Below, piece by piece: positions 59,373-64,000 of a DNA stretch of 64,000 bases (position 1 is the first letter of the stretch; each line of letters opens with the position of its first letter). This DNA is from JAUMBM01 sp964441755. Lineage in GTDB: Bacteria; Bacteroidota; Bacteroidia; Chitinophagales; Saprospiraceae. The translations under genes were made by a program, and so were the position numbers. The notes below the pieces were generated by a model, which had not been told where the DNA came from, did not search any database, and was given only the letters and a program-made list of their open reading frames with translations. The stretch is from positions 124,001 through 188,000 of the forward strand of contig CAYTVG010000008.1 of NCBI GenBank assembly GCA_964441755.1, in the 5' to 3' direction.

Positions 59373-60320
59373 TTAAAACATTTTTTTGCGCTGGAAGTAC
59401 CAGGCCAATAACATGCTGGTTGAGAGCGATACCACGATTATGATGTAGGCCGCCCAAGGGTTACTCATTCCCGGCAGTCGTACATTCATGCCAAAAAAAC
59501 TGGCAATCAGGGTAGGAACCATGAGGATGATGGTTATCAGGGTCAGCCTTCGAATAGTGATATTCAGGTTGTTTGAAATGATGGAACCGTAGGCATCCAT
59601 GGTTCCGCTCAGGATGTTGGAGTATACATTGGCCATACCAAGTGCCTGGCTGTTGTCAATAATGATGTCTTCAAAAACATCTGCTTTGTCTTCGTCATCA
59701 CGAACCTGCAGAAAATCTGTTCGCTTCATTTTCATCATGAGAAGCTCGTTCTCACTGAGGGTATTTAGAAAGTAAACCAATGACTTTTCAATGCTGAGCA
59801 ATAGCTTGAGCTCGCGATTGCGGCTGCTGTCGTAAAGCTCTTGTTCAATAAGGTCGCGTTTTAAGTTTAATTTTTTCAGACAGGTAAGGAATCGGTAAAC
59901 ATTTTGCTCCATAAGCTGCAGCACAAACATACTTTCATCCAGCGGATCAAAATTCCGCACCCGATCGTCCAGAAATAACTGGATAATCGGGTTTTCAAAA
60001 GCAGTGATGGTGATTACGTGGTCAAGCGTCAGAATGATACCTAAGGGAGCTGTAATATATATGGCATCGTTTTCCTCTTCCGCCTCATTGAGGATGGGTG
60101 TGTTGAGAACAATAAGCCTTACGTCTTCATCTTTCTCGTAGCGCGACCTTTCATCAATGTCAAGGGAGTCTGTGAGAAAATCCAAAGGCAGTTCAAAATT
60201 TGCGGACACCTCCTCCAGCTCTTCATGGCTGAAGGGGGGACTTATGTTGACCCAGCACCGCGGCTCAGGCACCTCCAGCTCTCTGAGCCGGCCGTCAAAC
60301 TTGGCGTAGTAACGAACCAT
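59373..60320 (-). CDS. corA: CorA-type divalent metal ion transporter
   Basis: A 315-residue Mg2+/Co2+ channel. A cytoplasmic alpha/beta funnel with a long stalk helix precedes two C-terminal membrane helices (about 255-275 and 287-308). The selectivity motif GMN is present in FFGMNVRLPG, with the following Pro-Trp loop, and the C-terminal basic tail (YFQRKKMF) is typical. It is expected to form a pentamer in the inner membrane. The gene is between the CPBP protease (123 bp upstream) and wbqC (32 bp downstream) on the same strand. Confidence 0.94.
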   Translation of the reverse strand: MVRYYAKFDGRLRELEVPEPRCWVNISPPFSHEELEEVSANFELPLDFLTDSLDIDERSRYEKDEDVRLIVLNTPILNEAEEENDAIYITAPLGIILTLDHVITITAFENPIIQLFLDDRVRNFDPLDESMFVLQLMEQNVYRFLTCLKKLNLKRDLIEQELYDSSRNRELKLLLSIEKSLVYFLNTLSENELLMMKMKRTDFLQVRDDEDKADVFEDIIIDNSQALGMANVYSNILSGTMDAYGSIISNNLNITIRRLTLITIILMVPTLIASFFGMNVRLPGMSNPWAAYIIIVVSLSTSMLLAWYFQRKKMF

Positions 60321-60443
60321 AATTTTCCGCTGGATTTGACCACTGCAAACATAAGGTTTTTCTGGCAGTTATTGAGTGGTGTAGACGGTTGCAGTGAGTA
60401 TATCTGCCTGGTAGAAGGCCAGCATGGCCTCCTCAGCACAAAA

Positions 60444-61187
60444 TCATGTTCGCCGCCTGAGTAGCTGCCACGCCAAAAATCCCCCGATCAGGTCAATCAG
60501 TATGTGGATGAGTATGTTAATCCATAGCGATTGAGTGTACAAAAACATAAATCCCAGGGCAATTGACAGTCCACTGATTTTGACGACTGCCTGCCAGCCT
60601 TGGTATAAATGAATCAATCCGAAAACGAGGGCTGTCAGTATAACAGCCAGCGTTCTGGACGGATCTGTGGTCGACAGGTAAAATTCAAAGTAGCGTATCA
60701 GATAGGCTCGAAAGATAATTTCTTCACATATGCCTGCCGTGACAGCTACAGTTGTAAAATGGATGAATTCATAGCCGTTGGCAGGCAGAAATCCTATCTT
60801 CGAGCTCAGATCCTCACGGGTTTGTTGTCTGCCGCTTACTGTACGTAGCTCCCAAATCATATCCATAATATAGACGACCATAAATCCAATGGCTGCCAGC
60901 CAAATGAAGGGTGTGGCAGTGATTCGGCTAGTCAGCCCCAGATCAGTCAGGCTACGACCCCAGCCATACCAATTCAGAAGCACTAGCCCGGCCAGTAGCC
61001 ACATCCAAAGATTGTTGCTCCAGTACAGAGTGCGCTTGCTGCGACTGTCAAGTGTGATTCCTTCGAGTAAATCACTACCGCCCATAATGGATCGCGCGGG
61101 CAGTAGTATCGTGAGAAATATTATTAGCAGATGATCCGTCCAAAACCAGGGTATCATATTGAGCAGGATGGTGCCCAATGAGGACAC
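60444..61187 (-). CDS. CPBP family intramembrane glutamic endopeptidase
   Basis: A 247-residue polytopic membrane protein with about six helices. CPBP motifs in order are EEIIFRAYLIR (EExxxR), the FGLIHLYQGW helix and the HILIDLIGG helix, giving the catalytic Glu pair and His residues. Members include Rce1-like and bacteriocin-self-immunity proteases; substrate is unknown. Start choice between 61187 and the ATG at 61157 (MIPWFWTD) is uncertain. It is divergent from the SNF2 helicase gene, with a repeat copy in the spacer. Confidence 0.9.
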   Translation of the reverse strand: MSSLGTILLNMIPWFWTDHLLIIFLTILLPARSIMGGSDLLEGITLDSRSKRTLYWSNNLWMWLLAGLVLLNWYGWGRSLTDLGLTSRITATPFIWLAAIGFMVVYIMDMIWELRTVSGRQQTREDLSSKIGFLPANGYEFIHFTTVAVTAGICEEIIFRAYLIRYFEFYLSTTDPSRTLAVILTALVFGLIHLYQGWQAVVKISGLSIALGFMFLYTQSLWINILIHILIDLIGGFLAWQLLRRRT

Positions 61188-61209
61188 ATATGTGATACAA
61201 AAGCGTGTT

Positions 61210-61359
61210 GGGTATTTTCTGCCGGAGGCAAATAGAGGTGGTCTTTCGCGGGTTTTTACATCTTTAAAGGAACATAACGGGCACTACGCAACCGAAAAAG
61301 GTAAAAAACTGCGTGGAAGAACTGTTTGGGCTCCGGTGAAAAAATCCCGAATACGCGCT
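61210..61359 (+). repeat. Degenerate ~150-bp repeat, copy B
   Basis: Homologous to 47198-47349 and, over the 19-mer ATTTTCTGCCGGAGGCAAA (61214-61232), identical to the reverse strand of 31765-31783. Its frame is open (SLKEHNGHYATEKG ... WAPVKK), part of a 135-codon frame 61159-61566 that overlaps the starts of both flanking genes. The 368-bp spacer 61188-61555 otherwise shows no supported gene. Confidence 0.6.
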
Positions 61360-61555
61360 GTGATAGATCGGCAAAACTACGACAACATTTCACAAATGTA
61401 TCGTATAATTGTGCCCCGATACTTGCGCAACCTTAGCCTCGCTGCCAAACTTTCATTTTGTTTGTGTAAAGGCTCAGCCAAGGGCAGCAGTCCGGGCAAC
61501 TGTCCACAGCAAATCACCGTGACAGCTACCTTTGGTAACATTATGACAGGACTGA

Positions 61556-64000
61556 ATGAAGCTTGATATAGTATATAATCTATACGAATTTTTACCTGAT
61601 TGCTACCTCCCCAACGCCTTTATTGTCAACCGTGACCAAGAGGGATGTTATACGCATATTGTGCAAAAAGCTACAATGGCTACCGTTGCCGCACAGAAGA
61701 TTCCCGTCTCTGCGGAGAGAAACCGTCTTTTTGTTATCATAGAGTCATTGCAGCCACAGCAGCTAGCGTCGCCCTATCAAAAAAAAGGACGTAAACCCAT
61801 TTTGCTGGATACACTCTGGGAAGACAGAGTCGTACGTAAGGCTATCCAGAAGCAATTGGACAGGTTATTGGCAGAGTGGCTTTCTATTATTGTGGACAAG
61901 GCCTATCCGATTAGCTGGGATGTTGAACGTAAAGTACTGGTGCATGAATTTTTACTAAAAATTATTCCCGAGCCGCTGCAGGCACGGCTGTCTTTTCGCA
62001 AGACAGAAGCCGGGGTCGACTACCAGCTACTGCTTGAAGAGCAGGGGAGAAGATGGCGAATCGCTGAACGCCGGGTGTTCCCGATCGTTAATGAACCGGC
62101 CTGGATTATGGCCGACTACTGCCTGTACAGAATTGATAACGTAAACGGGCATCTGGTAAAACCTTTCAGAGAAAAAGATGAGGTTCATATCCCGGCTTCT
62201 AGTGTCAATACCTATTTTAAAACTTTTATCCTGAAGGTTGTTGCAAAAGTTGAAATCGATGCAGCAGGATTTGATGTTCAGCAATTTGACGAACTTACCA
62301 GTTGCGTGCTCGAGCCTGTCAAGCATCTTTTTGAAGATCGCTGGGTACTCACGGTTCGGATGAAATACCGCCACTTTTCTTTCGACTGGAACGATACACG
62401 CAATCAAAGGGTAACACTCGAAGTGGAAGAAGCAGGGCTGCGTATTTTTCAACTCAGACGAAACAGAGCAGCTGAAGATCTTTGGCTGTTGCAACTTCAG
62501 CAGCTGGGATTGAGGCCGGCAGATGATAGTAGTCATTATGAACTGCCTGCTGCTAATGACCCTTTAGCTTTGCTCTTTTGGTTGACAGATAACCGGGCTT
62601 CACTGGAAGGGGCAGGTTTCGAACTGATGCCGGCACTGCATGCTGAGCGTGAAATGTGTCTGAGTCCTGCTACTATACATCAACGTGTAGTGAGTAATAT
62701 TGACTGGTTCGATTTGTACGTGGTGGTCGAAATCGACGGAATTTCTTTCCCTTTCGTCTTGCTGATGCGTAATATTCGCGATGGGGACAGGTATTTTCTG
62801 CTGCCCAACGGAAAGGTCTTTGTAATACCGGAAGAGTGGATGTCTCGGTACCTGGATGTTGTTACGCTGGGTCAAATGGCAGGTGAAGCTATCCGTATTG
62901 CCAAAAGTCAGTACACCTTACTGTCCGGGCTGGGCTACCAGCACGACGGAACGATGGTCGCTAGTCCTGAGCACAGCTATCCGCCACCGGCACGTCTACA
63001 GGCACAGCTGAGACCCTACCAGCTCGAAGGGTATAACTGGTTGGTGCGACTTTACCATCAGCAATTGGGAGCCTGCCTGGCAGATGATATGGGATTGGGG
63101 AAAACTGTGCAGACCATCGCCATGTTACTCTATGCCAAAGAACAAATAGCTGCCAGACCTGCTCTTCCCGGGCAGGTTGATCATCAGCTTGCCTTGTTTG
63201 ATGCTATCGCCGATCAGGATATTCTGCATCCGCTGCAGGCCTTAATTATTATGCCCGCTTCATTGCTGTACAACTGGGAAGCAGAGTTGAAAAAATATGC
63301 CCCGTCCTTGTTGGTTTACCGCCACACGGGCAATAAAAGACATACAGACAGACGAGTGCTGATGCGTTTTGATGTCGTGCTGACTACCTACCAGACTGCT
63401 CTGAGAGATGATGACCTACTTGCGGATATTACTTTCGAGTACATTGTGCTAGATGAGAGTCAACAGATAAAAAACAGACAGAGTAAAGTTTTTCAAACGC
63501 TAAGCCAGCTTCAGGCCCGGCATAAAATATCTTTGAGTGGTACACCTATAGAGAATTCGCTTGCGGATCTTTGGTCACAAATGCAGTTTATCAATCCTCT
63601 CTTATTGGGGTCTTTCAGCTTTTTCCAAAAAACCTTTATCCTCCCTATTGAACGCCATCAGGACGAAGAAAAAAAGAAGAAACTTCGCCAGCTTGTACAG
63701 CCCTATTTACTGCGGAGAACAAAAGAGGAGGTCGCACCGGATTTACCCCCGCTGTCCTCGCAGGTTTTTTACTCGGAAATGACACCTGATCAGCAAAAAC
63801 GCTATGAACGGGAAAAATCGGCAGCTCGTAATTCTCTATTGCAGCATGCGCAGCCGGAAAGTGGACAATATAAATTACTGGTGGTGCAAACACTGACACG
63901 CCTGCGACAGTTATCAAACCACCCGCGCCTGCTCTTTGCCGACTACGCACACGATAGTGGAAAGTTTCACGACGTACTGGAACAGTGGCGGGTCATTACC
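61556..64000 (+). CDS. SNF2-family DEAD/DEAH-box helicase/ATPase, cut by window end
   Basis: ATG 61556 opens a frame that stays open for 815 codons to the window edge. The first ~480 residues resemble the N-terminal region of bacterial SNF2 helicases but carry no recognisable motif for me. The ATPase lobe follows: LRPYQLEGYNWLV (motif Q-like), ADDMGLGKT (Walker A, near 63080-63110), IIMPASLLYNWEAEL, TTYQTALRDD, VLDESQQIKN (DEAH-box, here DESQ), and ISLSGTPIENSLADLWSQMQF (motif III). The second RecA lobe begins near the edge. Such proteins remodel DNA-protein complexes and some belong to defence islands, but no defence partner is visible. Confidence 0.9.
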   Translation, partial: MKLDIVYNLYEFLPDCYLPNAFIVNRDQEGCYTHIVQKATMATVAAQKIPVSAERNRLFVIIESLQPQQLASPYQKKGRKPILLDTLWEDRVVRKAIQKQLDRLLAEWLSIIVDKAYPISWDVERKVLVHEFLLKIIPEPLQARLSFRKTEAGVDYQLLLEEQGRRWRIAERRVFPIVNEPAWIMADYCLYRIDNVNGHLVKPFREKDEVHIPASSVNTYFKTFILKVVAKVEIDAAGFDVQQFDELTSCVLEPVKHLFEDRWVLTVRMKYRHFSFDWNDTRNQRVTLEVEEAGLRIFQLRRNRAAEDLWLLQLQQLGLRPADDSSHYELPAANDPLALLFWLTDNRASLEGAGFELMPALHAEREMCLSPATIHQRVVSNIDWFDLYVVVEIDGISFPFVLLMRNIRDGDRYFLLPNGKVFVIPEEWMSRYLDVVTLGQMAGEAIRIAKSQYTLLSGLGYQHDGTMVASPEHSYPPPARLQAQLRPYQLEGYNWLVRLYHQQLGACLADDMGLGKTVQTIAMLLYAKEQIAARPALPGQVDHQLALFDAIADQDILHPLQALIIMPASLLYNWEAELKKYAPSLLVYRHTGNKRHTDRRVLMRFDVVLTTYQTALRDDDLLADITFEYIVLDESQQIKNRQSKVFQTLSQLQARHKISLSGTPIENSLADLWSQMQFINPLLLGSFSFFQKTFILPIERHQDEEKKKKLRQLVQPYLLRRTKEEVAPDLPPLSSQVFYSEMTPDQQKRYEREKSAARNSLLQHAQPESGQYKLLVVQTLTRLRQLSNHPRLLFADYAHDSGKFHDVLEQWRVIT

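Noticed and set aside
61159..61566. 135-codon plus-strand frame before the SNF2 helicase
   Set aside because: It overlaps the starts of both flanking genes and contains the degenerate repeat; the C-terminal part has no protein character. Listed as repeat instead.
61556..64000. SNF2 helicase as part of a phage defence island
   Set aside because: No methylase, nuclease, toxin or other defence partner is visible in the window; the downstream side is cut off.

Overview
The window is chromosomal DNA of a member of the Bacteroidota, most like the Saprospiria/Lewinella-type marine lineages. Support: four secreted metallopeptidases end in type IX secretion (T9SS) type A sorting domains; gldC (gliding motility), DUF2480 and DUF4249 are Bacteroidota families; several genes are preceded by the Bacteroidota -7 box TAnnTTTG; a complete Na+-translocating NADH:quinone reductase operon is present. 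Coding density is high. I saw no rRNA, tRNA, CRISPR array, prophage or insertion sequence.

Layout. 0-1.4 kb: a b-type cytochrome-like membrane protein and a truncated Fe-S/flavin oxidoreductase. 1.8-6.4 kb: a large M43 metallopeptidase, a class V aminotransferase and a sugar isomerase-like protein. 6.7-15.2 kb: inorganic pyrophosphatase, PnuC, then nqrABCDEF, whose NqrA carries an unusual membrane-anchoring N-terminus. 15.3-19.5 kb: ccmB-ccmC-ccmD overlapping a glutamate dehydrogenase gene. 19.8-26.6 kb: amidase, rimO, mscS, hydrolase, acyl-CoA thioesterase and a 44-residue membrane protein. 26.8-31.7 kb: sbcDC. 31.9-36.9 kb: three tandem paralogous secreted metallopeptidases. 37-46.6 kb: malate dehydrogenase, a propeller-type one-component sensor with an MCE protein, amidase/LptD-like divergent pair, SRPBCC protein. 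46.6-47.4 kb: a gene-poor segment with a possible structured RNA, two operator-like repeats and a degenerate repeat. 47.4-50.7 kb: a TreS-maltokinase fusion whose TreS half has lost its catalytic nucleophile and acid/base. 50.7-54.5 kb: NUDIX, lytic transglycosylase, DUF2480, scpB, sod. 54.6-58.4 kb: copA, DUF4249, gldC, DUF1573. 58.4-58.7 kb: a full-consensus promoter with no ORF downstream, probably a small RNA. 58.7-64 kb: WbqC, CorA, CPBP protease and a SNF2 helicase cut by the window end.

The window is mostly core metabolism and envelope biology. I do not see an obvious new multi-gene defence or biosynthetic system. The best leads are the degenerate TreS-maltokinase fusion, the membrane-anchored NqrA, the tandem metallopeptidase array, the orphan promoter/small RNA, a family of GC-core palindromes beside genes, and a ~150-bp intergenic repeat whose copies differ mainly at synonymous-looking positions. 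All calls come from reading the sequence; no database search was run.
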